Origin: DAOUJW01 sp965218945
GTDB lineage: Bacteria; Chloroflexota; Dehalococcoidia; Lucifugimonadales; UBA2985
Direction: 5' to 3'
DNA length: 64,000 nucleotides
NCBI GenBank assembly: GCA_965218945.1
Contig: OZ244718.1
Location: forward strand, 2,666,001 to 2,730,000
How positions within the stretch are numbered: the first letter of the stretch is position 1; every line of letters starts with the position of its first letter. The position numbers and the translations under genes are program-made. Below are positions 30,382 to 39,678 of this stretch, one piece after another. The notes beneath the pieces were generated by a model that worked only from the letters and a program-made list of their open reading frames with translations, was not told the origin of the DNA and did no database searches.

Positions 30382-30553
30382 CGGACACTCTCTCCAAAGT
30401 GCGGTCCGCTCAGTACGGGCTTTCAGAAGGCTCTATAGAAATAATACCACAGGGCCGATTACAAATCGTGGTGGGTTTCTTAAGGGTTTCGAAAGCCAAC
30501 GCAGTGCAACTCGTGCGAAGAGCCCCGCTCCGGTGATACGGGATATCTTCGAA

Positions 30554-32131
30554 CTACTCCAGGAAGTCCCGGAGCTTCTTTGAGCGTGAGGGGTGACGCA
30601 GCTTTCGGAGCGCCTTGGCCTCTATCTGTCGGATGCGTTCGCGGGTGACGCCGAATTCCTTGCCCACTTCTTCCAGTGTGCGGCTGCGGCCGTCCTCCAG
30701 CCCGAATCGCAGCTGAAGCACGCGCCGCTCCCGGAGGTTGAGGGTGTCCAGCACATCCTCCACCTGCTCCTTGAGGAGTTGGTACGATGCGGCCTCCGCC
30801 GGCGCCACTGCACCCCGGTCCTCTATGAAGTCCCCAAGGTGGTTGTCCTCTTCCTCTCCAATGGGAGTCTCCAGGGAGACCGGCTCCTGGGAAATCTTGA
30901 GGATCTCGCGCACCTTTTCGGGGCTGACATCCATGTCCCGCCCTATCTCCTCGCTGGTCGGCTCCCGCCCGTACTCCTGCACCAGGCGTCGGCTGGTGCG
31001 CATCAGCTTGTTGATGGTCTCAACCATGTGCACAGGAATGCGAATGGTGCGGGCCTGGTCGGCGATGGCCCTCGTGATGGCTTGGCGTATCCACCAGGTT
31101 GCATAGGTGCTGAATTTGTATCCCTTGCGGTAATCAAACTTCTCCACGGCGCGAATCAGGCCGATATTCCCTTCCTGGACCAGGTCCAGCAGTGACATGC
31201 CGCGCCCGATGTACTTCTTGGCTACGCTTACCACCAGCCTAAGGTTCGCTTCCGCCAGGTGTTTCTGCGCCCGGTTACCCTCCTCCACAATGTGGGAGAA
31301 GTGCGACCTGAGGGAGACCTCTCGGACGCGCAGATCTCTCATGAAATCCGGGTCCTCCATGTGCCGAGGCAGATCCTCTACGGGCGTATCCCGGTCTACT
31401 ATCTCGAACAGATCTGGAGGAATGATACGGCTGTTGAGAGAGAACTCCAGCAGCTCTTTTATCACCTGGTCAGTGGGACGGTCCAGCTCCGCAGCCAGGT
31501 CTTCCACCATCTCCAGGTTCAGTTCGCTGTCGATGGCGGCGAGCACCGCGGGGTCAGACATCACCTGGGACAAGCTCAGGGCGTCTGAGCGTCCAAGATG
31601 TGTGCCGAGGGCATTGACAAGAGGCGTGGCCTCCCACAGGCGCTCCATGAGCAGCAGGACCGTCTCATAGGCCCTGGGCGTGCGGCCGTCGGGGGAGGTC
31701 AGCTCCGCCTCCAGTCTCTTGACCTGGATGCCGCACTCCATACGGCGCGCCAGGGAGCGCTCGTCCTTGGCCGTGAGCAGGTGCACCCGTCCAATCTCCC
31801 GAAGGTACATACGGACGGGATCGTCAATCATGTCCTGACTACCCAGGTCGGCCTCCATTTCCGGTTCCGCCTCTGCCTCCGCCTCCACGTCACCGCCGGC
31901 CTCATCCGTGTCCTCTTTGGGGGCGCCGTCGGCGCTGACCGCATCCTCCTCTTCTACGTCGCTCTGAGGCGGGGCAATAGCGACGGCCATGTCCTTGCCT
32001 TCAGCCGTATAATCTGAACCGACTATTGACAGGAGGTTTTCCGAAGGGATACGGGATTCCTCCTCTTCCTCCGGGATGCCATCAAGATCGTCTAAATCGT
32101 TCTTGCGTCTTCTCACGTTTCTCCAAATCAT
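30554..32131 (-). CDS. rpoD: Primary RNA polymerase sigma factor (RpoD/SigA)
   Basis: The main sigma factor directs RNA polymerase to -35/-10 promoters. The 525-residue protein has an acidic N-terminal region, region 1.2 (DDPVRMYLREIGRVHLLTAK), a non-conserved insert, region 2 (NLRLVVSVAKKYIGRGMSLL, DLVQEGNIGLIRAVEKFDYR, KGYKFSTYATWWIRQAITRA), region 3 and region 4.2 (TLEEVGKEFGVTRERIRQIE). The start at 32,131 overlaps the dnaG stop as ATGA; the open frame beyond it runs inside dnaG. It forms the conserved dnaG-rpoD pair. Confidence 0.97.
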   Translation of the reverse strand: MIWRNVRRRKNDLDDLDGIPEEEEESRIPSENLLSIVGSDYTAEGKDMAVAIAPPQSDVEEEDAVSADGAPKEDTDEAGGDVEAEAEAEPEMEADLGSQDMIDDPVRMYLREIGRVHLLTAKDERSLARRMECGIQVKRLEAELTSPDGRTPRAYETVLLLMERLWEATPLVNALGTHLGRSDALSLSQVMSDPAVLAAIDSELNLEMVEDLAAELDRPTDQVIKELLEFSLNSRIIPPDLFEIVDRDTPVEDLPRHMEDPDFMRDLRVREVSLRSHFSHIVEEGNRAQKHLAEANLRLVVSVAKKYIGRGMSLLDLVQEGNIGLIRAVEKFDYRKGYKFSTYATWWIRQAITRAIADQARTIRIPVHMVETINKLMRTSRRLVQEYGREPTSEEIGRDMDVSPEKVREILKISQEPVSLETPIGEEEDNHLGDFIEDRGAVAPAEAASYQLLKEQVEDVLDTLNLRERRVLQLRFGLEDGRSRTLEEVGKEFGVTRERIRQIEAKALRKLRHPSRSKKLRDFLE

Positions 32132-33951
32132 GTAGTTTCTGAGCTTGACCCGGCGAATAACTCCTTCAGCCTGCGGTTGATCTCCTGGGCCTGGTTGAGG
32201 GAGGGCTGCAAACTTGACAGGTCCGACCAATCGGCCCCTTCTAACTGCTCCATCAAGACCTGCTCCTGGACTTTGAAAAATCGCTCCTTCAGCCGGTTTA
32301 CAACTTCCTCAAGGGCCTTTGCCCTCTCTTTTACGTTGGAGGGCGGATTCTCCATAGACAGGAGGGTCTGGAAGTGCTCGGTCAGGTCGGGTGGCAGATT
32401 TCCCCTTATACCATCTATTGTAGTAGATTCAGCCCATTTTGTGAATATGTCGCGGTTCTCGGACAGGTCGAAGTAGTCAGGTGAGATGTCTATGCCCCTC
32501 TCACCAAGCTCCGGGTGCTGGAGCAGGAGGGAGAGGCAGTACTCCTCCAGGGGGTCTCGATTCGCCATTGAGAGCGGCGATGCGCTGGCCCGGGGAGGCG
32601 CTCCGGCTCCCCGGCCCCCGGACGCGCGGCGGCTCTGGGGTCGGCCTATGCTGGCTTCCAGGGCTGCCTCACTGACGCCCATCAGCTCCGCCAGACGCCG
32701 GAAGTACCGGTCCTGGTCGTAGGGGTTTTCCATGGAGGTTATGAATGGGAACAGGGCCTCCGTGGCTTGGAGCTTGTCCTGCCCGGAGGATGAGTCGAGC
32801 CTGGAAGCCATTATATCGAACAGGTAGTCCATCAGAGGCTTGGCCTCGGCGACCAGGCGCTCCCACTCCTCCGGCGATTCACGTATGAGCAGATCAGGGT
32901 CCTTTCCGGGAGGGAGCACGGCAACCTTGAGGGAGGCGTGAGGCTGACGCTCGTAGAACACCACGTCGCTTCTTCCCCCGGCCCTCAGCGCGCGACGCTC
33001 GAAGACCTGCCACGATGATTGGAGGCTGCGCAGCGTCGCCTCCTGCCCGGCGTTGTCCGGGTCCAGGGCCAGCACAAAGGTTGAAGCGATGTTTCTCAGG
33101 GCGCTCACCTGACTCTCCGTGAGAGCCGTTCCCATAGAGGCAACAACGTTCTGAAACCCATGCTGGTGGGCCGCAATGACGTCCATGTAGCCCTCGACGA
33201 CTACGGCAATCCCCGAGCGGCTGATTGACTCCCTGGCCTTGTGAAGGCCGTACAGGAGCCGCCCCTTGTCGAAGAGCGGTGTCCTTGGCGTGTTGAGGTA
33301 CTTGGGCGTGGAGTCGTCCAACGCCCTGCCTCCGAATCCTGCGGGCTTTCCGGCTGAGTCCCAGATGGGGAAGATGAGGCGTCCGTGAAAGAGGTCTCGT
33401 ATGTCTCCTTTCTCGGTCCTTGTAGCCAGACCTGCAGAGAGGATTTGCTGCTCCTGGTATCCCTGCCCCTTGAGATGGCGCGTCAGCGTGTCCCAGCCTG
33501 CGGGGCTGAACCCCAACTGGAACATCTCTCCGGCTTCCGAGTTCACCCCACGTCTCTCAAGGTACTGCCTGGCCCTCTCGCCGCCATCCGATTGCAGGAG
33601 GCTTCTGAAGAAGTCCAAAGCCGCCTCGTTCGCCCTGTCCAGCGCCTCCTCCCGTCTCCTGGTCTGCGGGGTAGGTATCGTCACACCGGCGCGCTCCGCC
33701 AGTTGATTGAGGGCCTGGGCGAAGTCCAGGTTCTCAGCCTTCATAGTGAAGGAGATGACGTCTCCACCCTCTGCGCAGGCCCCAAAGCAGCGCCAGGTCT
33801 GCCGGTCCGGGAAGACGTAGAAAGACGGCGTCTTCTCAGCGTGGAAGGGGCAGGCGGCCTTGAAATTGCTCCCCGACTTCGCAAGCGCGATGCGTTCGGA
33901 GACGACGTCGACTATGTCGCTGCGGCTCTTGACGTCCTGGATTACGGTCAT
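32128..33951 (-). CDS. dnaG: DNA primase
   Basis: DnaG makes RNA primers at the replication fork. The 607-residue protein starts with the CHC2 zinc domain (CPFHAEKTPSFYVFPDRQTW then RCFGAC), followed by the catalytic core with VVVEGYMDVIAAHQHGFQNV and the TOPRIM LALDPDNAGQEA. The C-terminal part, after the ASGGRGAGAPPRA linker, is the helicase-interaction domain. It overlaps rpoD by 4 bases. Its own promoter lies at 33,996-34,026. In many bacteria dgt precedes it; here an insertion sequence separates the two. Confidence 0.97.
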   Translation of the reverse strand: MTVIQDVKSRSDIVDVVSERIALAKSGSNFKAACPFHAEKTPSFYVFPDRQTWRCFGACAEGGDVISFTMKAENLDFAQALNQLAERAGVTIPTPQTRRREEALDRANEAALDFFRSLLQSDGGERARQYLERRGVNSEAGEMFQLGFSPAGWDTLTRHLKGQGYQEQQILSAGLATRTEKGDIRDLFHGRLIFPIWDSAGKPAGFGGRALDDSTPKYLNTPRTPLFDKGRLLYGLHKARESISRSGIAVVVEGYMDVIAAHQHGFQNVVASMGTALTESQVSALRNIASTFVLALDPDNAGQEATLRSLQSSWQVFERRALRAGGRSDVVFYERQPHASLKVAVLPPGKDPDLLIRESPEEWERLVAEAKPLMDYLFDIMASRLDSSSGQDKLQATEALFPFITSMENPYDQDRYFRRLAELMGVSEAALEASIGRPQSRRASGGRGAGAPPRASASPLSMANRDPLEEYCLSLLLQHPELGERGIDISPDYFDLSENRDIFTKWAESTTIDGIRGNLPPDLTEHFQTLLSMENPPSNVKERAKALEEVVNRLKERFFKVQEQVLMEQLEGADWSDLSSLQPSLNQAQEINRRLKELFAGSSSETT

Positions 33952-34275
33952 GGCTGGCTCGCGGCCTTTGTGGGCAGGATGAGGTCTCTATATCTATTGT
34001 AGCAGACGCCTTGAATCCGCCTTCAAGGTGTCGACACGGTGATTGTGCGAGTTTTGCCGACGTGTTTGGCAGGAGACATTTAGACAACAGCTCGGCGTTC
34101 GAGTCTACTGCTCCGTGTCCCCAACCATAGCCTTCAGTCACACGGAGACCCTGGAATAACCTTCTCAAGGGAGCCATTCTCGTCACTACGAGCGCAACAA
34201 GGTAGCCAAGGCGTATATCGGCTGTCGCGGACCAGTGCCTTGGGGACCCGGTCGACGGGCATGACAATGGAACCC
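33952..34275. other. Gene-free stretch between dnaG and the insertion sequence
   Basis: It holds the dnaG promoter, a small palindrome CTTGAA-TCCGCC-TTCAAG at about 34,010-34,027 and a GACGGGCATGAC fragment of a dispersed repeat near 34,255. No gene is supported. GCCTTGAATCCGCC at 34,008-34,021 recurs directly at 35,978-35,991 beyond the insertion sequence. Confidence 0.55.
33996..34026 (-). promoter_or_regulatory. Promoter of dnaG-rpoD
   Basis: Minus-strand TACAAT (34,001-33,996) is preceded at 19 bases by TTGAAG (34,026-34,021). This allows dnaG-rpoD to be transcribed independently of the insertion sequence upstream. Confidence 0.5.
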
Positions 34276-35960
34276 GTAGGGGCGGTTCGCGGAGCTTGTC
34301 TCAGAAGTCAGGCGGGGTGTAATAAGTTAGGGTATAGTTGGAAGTGACAACCGCCGCTGGAGGACTAAAGATATGCCACTGCGTCCGATGGGTCGAGAGC
34401 AATCTTGGATACTGCCTCCCAGTCTTGATGAGTTGGTGCCGGCAGACCATCCGGTGCGATTTGTAGCGGAGTTCGTGGACGGCTTGAGTCGTGAGGAGTG
34501 GTTGGAAATGGGGATTGACGTGGATGGGGGTTTGATGGGAGCGCCGTCCTATCATCCCAGGGCGCTTCTTGGGGCGTGGCTGTACGGATTCATGCGAGGG
34601 GTGCGTTCGAGTCGGAAGCTGGAGGCAGCGTGTCGGGAACAGATACCCTTTCTGTGGCTGAGCGGGCGACAGTGTCCGGACCACAACACCCTGTGGCGGT
34701 TCTACAAGGGAAATCGGCAGGAGATGCGGAGGCTGCTTAAGCGAACGGTGAAGACGGCTGTGAGTCTGGAACTGGTGGAGTTGGCCCTGCAGGCGGTGGA
34801 CGGCACGAAGGTGTGGGCGAACGCCAGTGGGGACAGGACCCTGGATGCGGAAGGTCTGAGGCGATTGCTGGAGCGGGTGGAGAAGGCCATAGAGGATATG
34901 GAGGCTCAGAACGAGGGTGGAGGGGAAGGCGGACCGGCACAGATGCCGCCGGAGTTGTCGGAGAAGATGGAGTTGAGAGAGCGGGTGCGTAGAGCGATGA
35001 AGGAGCTTGAGGAGGATGAGGGTTCCAACCGGGTGAACCTCACCGACGGGGACGCTCGGCTGATGAAGGGGCGAGAGAGGATAGGCCCTGGGTACAACGC
35101 CCAGGCGATGGTGTCGCCCACGGAGAGCGAAGCGGGGACTAAGGGTATGTTGATAACGGCGGTGGCGGTGACGACCGCCCCCAACGACCACTCGCAGTTG
35201 GTTCCGATGCTGGAGGTGGCGGAGGAGACGACGGGTGTCAGGGCTGAGGTGACGTTGGCGGATGCGGGCTATCATTCGGGGAGCAACCTGGAGGAAGGCG
35301 AAGTAAGGGGGCAGCAGGTGATGATGCCGGAGTCGCAGCAACGAGCGCTTTCGCACCCTTACCACAAGGACCGGTTCATCTACGACGAGGAGAGGGACAG
35401 CTACGAGTGTCCCCATGGGGAGCGTCTGCGGTTCACGCGGATGAAGAGCACGCGAGGGGTGCTGATGCGTCTGTACCGCTCCTCTGGGAAGGTGTGTCGG
35501 AGGTGTCCTGCCTTTGGGGTGTGCACAGTAGATGGTCGTCACGGGCGAGCCATTGAAGCGGGTCCCCATGAAGGGGCGCTGCGTCGTCACAGAGAGTTGA
35601 TGCTCACGCACCGGGCCAAGGAGAGCTACAGGCGCAGGAAGGGCCTCGTAGAGCCGGTCTTCGGGATTATCAAGGAGCAGTTGGGAGTGCGGAGGTTCCT
35701 TTTGCGGGGTCTTCAGAACGTGTCGGCCGAGTGGTCGCTGCTGGGGGTGGCCTTCAACCTGCGCACCCTGTGGAAGGCGTGGGCTGACCAGGGTATACGG
35801 AACAGGGAGGCCCGGACCAAGCATATTCCAAAGAGCAAACTCAGCCCACCGTGGGCTGTCATACCTACATTTGGCGCATACCCTCTTGCCTTACCCAGCC
35901 GGACCATCTACCTTATCCCCCAACCAGACCTGTGAGACAAGCTCCGCGAACCGCCCCTAC
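34276..35960 (+). mobile_element. IS1182-type insertion sequence
   Basis: The 1685-bp element is bounded by perfect 28-bp inverted repeats at 34,276-34,303 and 35,933-35,960 (outer end GTAGGGGCGGTTCGCGGAGC). It contains one complete transposase gene whose stop codon lies inside the right repeat. No obvious target duplication touches the ends. It sits between dgt and dnaG in an otherwise conserved gene run. Confidence 0.93.
34373..35935 (+). CDS. IS1182-family transposase
   Basis: The 520-residue DDE transposase appears intact. It opens with the DUF772-type domain (LDELVPADHPVRFVAEFVDG, PDHNTLWRFYKGNRQE). The catalytic residues lie in AVDGTKVWANAS (Asp), LADAGYHS (Asp) and GLVEPVFGIIKEQLGVRRF (Glu). 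A zinc-like cluster CRRCPAFGVC is near residue 380. GGAGG precedes the ATG. The TGA stop overlaps the right inverted repeat. Because the gene is complete and its inverted repeats are identical, the element is probably a recent arrival and may still be active. Confidence 0.95.
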   Translation: MPLRPMGREQSWILPPSLDELVPADHPVRFVAEFVDGLSREEWLEMGIDVDGGLMGAPSYHPRALLGAWLYGFMRGVRSSRKLEAACREQIPFLWLSGRQCPDHNTLWRFYKGNRQEMRRLLKRTVKTAVSLELVELALQAVDGTKVWANASGDRTLDAEGLRRLLERVEKAIEDMEAQNEGGGEGGPAQMPPELSEKMELRERVRRAMKELEEDEGSNRVNLTDGDARLMKGRERIGPGYNAQAMVSPTESEAGTKGMLITAVAVTTAPNDHSQLVPMLEVAEETTGVRAEVTLADAGYHSGSNLEEGEVRGQQVMMPESQQRALSHPYHKDRFIYDEERDSYECPHGERLRFTRMKSTRGVLMRLYRSSGKVCRRCPAFGVCTVDGRHGRAIEAGPHEGALRRHRELMLTHRAKESYRRRKGLVEPVFGIIKEQLGVRRFLLRGLQNVSAEWSLLGVAFNLRTLWKAWADQGIRNREARTKHIPKSKLSPPWAVIPTFGAYPLALPSRTIYLIPQPDL

Positions 35961-36043
35961 ATCGCAGCGGGCCATTGGCCTTGAATCCGCCGAATCCAAT
36001 GCTCAAGTTGGCCGGGGACTACGAGAGCAGGAGTTCTGAGCAA

Positions 36044-37117
36044 TTACCTGTACAACGCCGTGCTCAGGGACGCGATGCCCGGCCGTATCCCTTCGGCGAT
36101 GCGCAACGCGAAATGGTCAGTCATGCTGGAAACGTAGTCCAGGGCCATCCGCTCAACGGAGTCCTGCCGTATGTGGTACTCGGTGGGTATCTCACCCGGG
36201 TTAGCGCAGAAGTGGCCGTAGAGGAGTCTTATTACCTCCCTGGCCTGGCTGCCAAGCTCCCCGTCGCTCGCCGGAATGTACACGCGCCGGAACATGAACT
36301 CGCGCAGCTCGTTCGCAGCCTCGTGTACAGGAGGGCTCATGGCGATGGTGGGCTTTCCGCCGTCGCTCGGACGCTTCCCATCAGCAATGCTCCAAGAGGA
36401 CCTCACGATGTCGCTGACCATAGTGTCGATCCGCTGGGAGTGTCGCGTCCCGAGGACCTCCTTGCAGTCCCGGGGCAGATCGTCTTCTGAGATGACACCG
36501 GCCCTGATGGCGTCACCAATGTCGTGGTTCAGATATGCAACCGCGTCGGAAACTCGGCATATCTGGGCCTCAAGGGAAACGTCGTCTCCCTTCAGAGCTC
36601 CCATAAGGTCCTCTCTGGGCTTGGAGTGAGACTCGATTCCTTCCCTGACCTCCCAGGTAAGATTGAGGCCCCGTCCGTTCCTGCCCAGATACTCCACCAT
36701 TCGAAGGCTCTGGGCCGAGTGGTGGAACCCTTCCGGGTGCAGACGATCCAACTCCTCCTCTCCCAGGTGGCCGAAGGGCGTATGCCCCAAGTCGTGGCCC
36801 AGGCCGATGGCCTCCGCCAGGTCTTCGTTGAGGTTGAGGGCCCTTGCGATGGTACGCGCTATCTGAGTCACCTCCAGGGTATGGGTCAGTCGCGTTACGT
36901 AGTGATCGCCGGTGGGAGCGATGAAGACCTGCGTCTTGTGCTTGAGCCGGCGGAATCCGTTGCTGTGGATGATGCGATCCCGGTCTCGCTGGAATTCGGT
37001 CCTGAGCGGCGAAGGCTCTTCGGGTGTCGCACGGCCCCTGGTTCTTGCGGACCTGGCTGCGAAGGGGGACAGGCTTTCCTCTCTCTTCTCCAGTCGCAGT
37101 CTAACCTCTGCAAGCAT
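36044..37117 (-). CDS. dgt: dGTPase-like HD-domain nucleotide triphosphohydrolase
   Basis: Dgt proteins cleave dNTPs to deoxynucleoside and tripolyphosphate and help set dNTP pools. The 357-residue protein belongs to the shorter dGTPase-like branch. The HD metal site is visible: THTLEVTQIARTIARAL near residue 79 and GLGHDLGHTPFGHLGEE near residue 105. Other family segments are RDRIIHSNGFRRLKHKTQVF and DAVAYLNHDIGDA. AGGAGAGG precedes the ATG. glmS is 27 bases upstream on the same strand. An insertion sequence lies behind it, separating it from dnaG. Confidence 0.94.
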   Translation of the reverse strand: MLAEVRLRLEKREESLSPFAARSARTRGRATPEEPSPLRTEFQRDRDRIIHSNGFRRLKHKTQVFIAPTGDHYVTRLTHTLEVTQIARTIARALNLNEDLAEAIGLGHDLGHTPFGHLGEEELDRLHPEGFHHSAQSLRMVEYLGRNGRGLNLTWEVREGIESHSKPREDLMGALKGDDVSLEAQICRVSDAVAYLNHDIGDAIRAGVISEDDLPRDCKEVLGTRHSQRIDTMVSDIVRSSWSIADGKRPSDGGKPTIAMSPPVHEAANELREFMFRRVYIPASDGELGSQAREVIRLLYGHFCANPGEIPTEYHIRQDSVERMALDYVSSMTDHFALRIAEGIRPGIASLSTALYR

Positions 37118-37144
37118 GTTGCGTAGACCTCTCCTGGCCGGACC

Positions 37145-38989
37145 CTACTCGACGGTGACGGACTTGGCCAGGTTTCGCGGCTGGTCTATCTCGCAGCCGC
37201 GCTTTACGGCTATGTGATACGCCAGCAGCTGCAACGGAACGGAGGATAGCACCGGCGTGAGCAGGGGAGAAATGGGCGGGATGTACAGCACGTGATCGGC
37301 GATGCCCGCCAACTCCTCATCGCCCTCTGTAGCCACCGCAATGACGGTCGCGCCCCTGGCCTTCACCTCGAAGATGCTGTTGATCATCTTGTCCCGCAGG
37401 CCGTCCTGAGGGGCAATGGCTACCACCGGCATACCCTCGTCAACCAGGGCTATGGGGCCGTGCTTCATCTCCCCGGCTGAGCATCCCTCGGCGTGCGTGT
37501 ATGCGATCTCCTTGAGCTTCAACGCTCCTTCAAGGGCAATCGGATGGTTCGGCCCTCTCCCCATGTAGAGGAAGTGGGATTTCCTGTGGTATCGCTCGGC
37601 CAGGGCGATGTACGGCTCCTGGCGAGAGACCAGCTCACTCAGCAGGTCGGGCAGCTTCACCAAGTCACTCAAGGCATTCGCCAGTTCCGAGCCGGAGAGG
37701 AACCCTCGCCGTCGTCCTATGTACACGGCCAGGAGGTAAAGAGCCTCCAGGGAACAGGTGAAGGTCTTGGTGGATGCCACGCCTATCTCCGGGCCGGCCC
37801 TCAGATAGATGCAGCCCTCTGCCAGCCTGGTGGCCTGGCTGCCTTCGGAGTTGCACACGGTTATGAGTCGTGCGCCTTTCCTGGACGCCTCCTCCATTGC
37901 CGACAGTGTATCGGCCGTCTCCCCGGACTGCCCGATGGAGACCACCAGCGTCTTGGAGTCCAGAATGGGACTCCTGTACCTGAACTCGGAGGCTATCTCC
38001 GCTTCCGAAGGGAGGCCGCTCAACTGCTCCATCATCTGCCGCGCTACAAGGGCAGCATTGAAGCTGGTCCCCATTGCGACGAATATCACCCGGTTTATGC
38101 TGTCGATGTCCGCGTCCGTGAGTTCCAACTCATCCAGGGAAACGTCCCAGGGATCGAAGGACACTCGACCGCGCAGCGTGGCGATGGTCGCCTGGGGCTG
38201 CTCCACTATCTCCTTGAGCATGAAGTGGCTGTAACCGCCCTTGGCCACGGACACCGCGTCGTAGGGTAGGTGTTGTGGGATCTTCTCCAGAACAGAGCCG
38301 TCCAGAGATGAGTATTCAGCCGAAACGCCGGTCAGGGATACCATCTCACCGGCGGAGAGGAATGTGACCTGCCGCGTGTGGGGGATGACGGCGGGCAGAT
38401 CGCTCGCCAGCACCATCTCATTCTCCCCGTAGCCAACCAGGATGCCGCCGGCGTTGCGGACCCTGAAGGCGATGAGTTTCCCTGGGTCGCGTTTGCACAT
38501 GACCACCGCAGCGTGGGCCCCGGTCAGTCGAAGGGCCGCCAGGCGCACCGCCTCCTCCAGAGTCGATCCCTGACCCAGAAAACCCTCGATCAGGTGGGGT
38601 ATCACCTCGCTGTCCGTCTCAGATGCGAAGGTGTGCCCCTCATCCACCAGCTCGTCCTTGATCTCCAGGTAGTTCTCCACGATACCGTTGTGGACCACGA
38701 TGACCTCGTCATGGCAGTCCAGGAGTGGGTGAGCGTTGGACGTGCTGGCTTCGCCGTGGGTCGCCCAACGGGTGTGCCCGATTCCCACACTTCCAACCGG
38801 GAGAGCGCCCTGTAGGGACATCACCAGGCTCTCCAGCTTGCCGGAGGCCTTCCTCACAGCCACGCCGCCGTCCGGGGCGATGACGGATATACCTGCGCTG
38901 TCGTATCCCCGGTACTCGAGGTTAGCCAAGCCGTCCAGAAGGATCGGCGCAGCCTCTCGGTAGCCGGTGTATCCAATGATGCCGCACAC
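37145..38989 (-). CDS. glmS: Glucosamine-6-phosphate synthase (isomerizing)
   Basis: GlmS makes glucosamine 6-phosphate from fructose 6-phosphate and glutamine, the entry step to peptidoglycan and other amino sugars. The 614-residue protein starts with the catalytic Cys (M-CGIIGYTGYREAA); the glutaminase half contains GIGHTRWATHGEAS and NGIVENY. Two SIS domains follow (FVAMGTSFNAALVARQMMEQ, SIGQSGETADTL, then MGRGPNHPIALEGALKLKEI), ending in the family tail DQPRNLAKSVTVE. The start is a GTG 2 bases after the plsC stop. No glmS ribozyme is possible at this spacing. Confidence 0.97.
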   Translation of the reverse strand: MCGIIGYTGYREAAPILLDGLANLEYRGYDSAGISVIAPDGGVAVRKASGKLESLVMSLQGALPVGSVGIGHTRWATHGEASTSNAHPLLDCHDEVIVVHNGIVENYLEIKDELVDEGHTFASETDSEVIPHLIEGFLGQGSTLEEAVRLAALRLTGAHAAVVMCKRDPGKLIAFRVRNAGGILVGYGENEMVLASDLPAVIPHTRQVTFLSAGEMVSLTGVSAEYSSLDGSVLEKIPQHLPYDAVSVAKGGYSHFMLKEIVEQPQATIATLRGRVSFDPWDVSLDELELTDADIDSINRVIFVAMGTSFNAALVARQMMEQLSGLPSEAEIASEFRYRSPILDSKTLVVSIGQSGETADTLSAMEEASRKGARLITVCNSEGSQATRLAEGCIYLRAGPEIGVASTKTFTCSLEALYLLAVYIGRRRGFLSGSELANALSDLVKLPDLLSELVSRQEPYIALAERYHRKSHFLYMGRGPNHPIALEGALKLKEIAYTHAEGCSAGEMKHGPIALVDEGMPVVAIAPQDGLRDKMINSIFEVKARGATVIAVATEGDEELAGIADHVLYIPPISPLLTPVLSSVPLQLLAYHIAVKRGCEIDQPRNLAKSVTVE

Positions 38990-38991
38990 AG

Positions 38992-39678
38992 CTATAAGCC
39001 CCTGTCCTGCGCGCCGGCCGCCCGCTCCGGCGAGGGCGCTGCTCTCTTCAAGTCGTACACTCCCCGGTAATCGTCGGGGAGCAGGACCGAGACCCGCTCC
39101 ATAATCATATCGGTCATAGACTGGAGCTGCTCGCGTCTGACCCTGCCCTCTATCGTGGGAAGTGAGAAGGGCTGGCCTATCTTCACTCTGAACTTACCTC
39201 TGGGCATTGCCACCTGCCACGGCGGCCCGGTACGCTCCGTGCCTGTCATTCCCACGGGGAGAATGGGCGCCCCGGACTTGATGGCTATCATGGCTATACC
39301 GGGGATTCCCTGCCTCATCCCTCCAGGACTCCGCGTGCCCTCCGGGAATATGCCAATGGCTGAGCCGCTGTCGAGCATCTTCAGACTCCATTGAATAGCA
39401 GCCAGGTCGCCTCCGTCCCGGTTGAGGGGAAACGTGCCGTAGGCCTTCAGCAGAAACGACAGAATAGGCCCGTTGAAGATGCCCCGCTTTGCCATGAAAT
39501 AGACGCGCCTGGGCAGGCTGGCGGTAATCAGGGGAGGGTCCATGTTGCTCTGGTGATTGGACACGACTATCAGCGGCCCCCTGGGGGGCACGCACTCGCG
39601 GCCCTCAACCTGCCAGTCTCCGAAGAGGCGCAGCGCGTTGCGCATCATGAACGTGGCAGAGGAGTAAACTACGCCCAT
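38992..39678 (-). CDS. plsC: 1-acyl-sn-glycerol-3-phosphate acyltransferase
   Basis: PlsC adds the second fatty acid to lysophosphatidic acid in membrane lipid synthesis. The 228-residue protein has the catalytic HxxxxD in VVSNHQSNMDPPLITA (about residues 37-42) and the substrate motif FPEGTRSPGGM near residue 112, with PVGMTGTERTGPP beyond. The start codon at 39,678 overlaps the cmk stop codon. The order cmk-plsC is common in bacteria, where the two genes often share a transcript. Confidence 0.93.
   Translation of the reverse strand: MGVVYSSATFMMRNALRLFGDWQVEGRECVPPRGPLIVVSNHQSNMDPPLITASLPRRVYFMAKRGIFNGPILSFLLKAYGTFPLNRDGGDLAAIQWSLKMLDSGSAIGIFPEGTRSPGGMRQGIPGIAMIAIKSGAPILPVGMTGTERTGPPWQVAMPRGKFRVKIGQPFSLPTIEGRVRREQLQSMTDMIMERVSVLLPDDYRGVYDLKRAAPSPERAAGAQDRGL

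Noticed and set aside
32132..32230. 33-residue upstream extension of rpoD
   Set aside because: It lies inside the dnaG coding sequence; the ATG overlapping the dnaG stop (ATGA) is the natural coupled start.
34301..35824. 507-residue minus-strand frame inside the insertion sequence
   Set aside because: It is the antisense shadow of the transposase gene; its His/Pro/Leu-rich sequence is typical of such shadows.
37118..39000. glmS ribozyme
   Set aside because: Only 2 bases separate plsC and glmS, so there is no room for the ribozyme.
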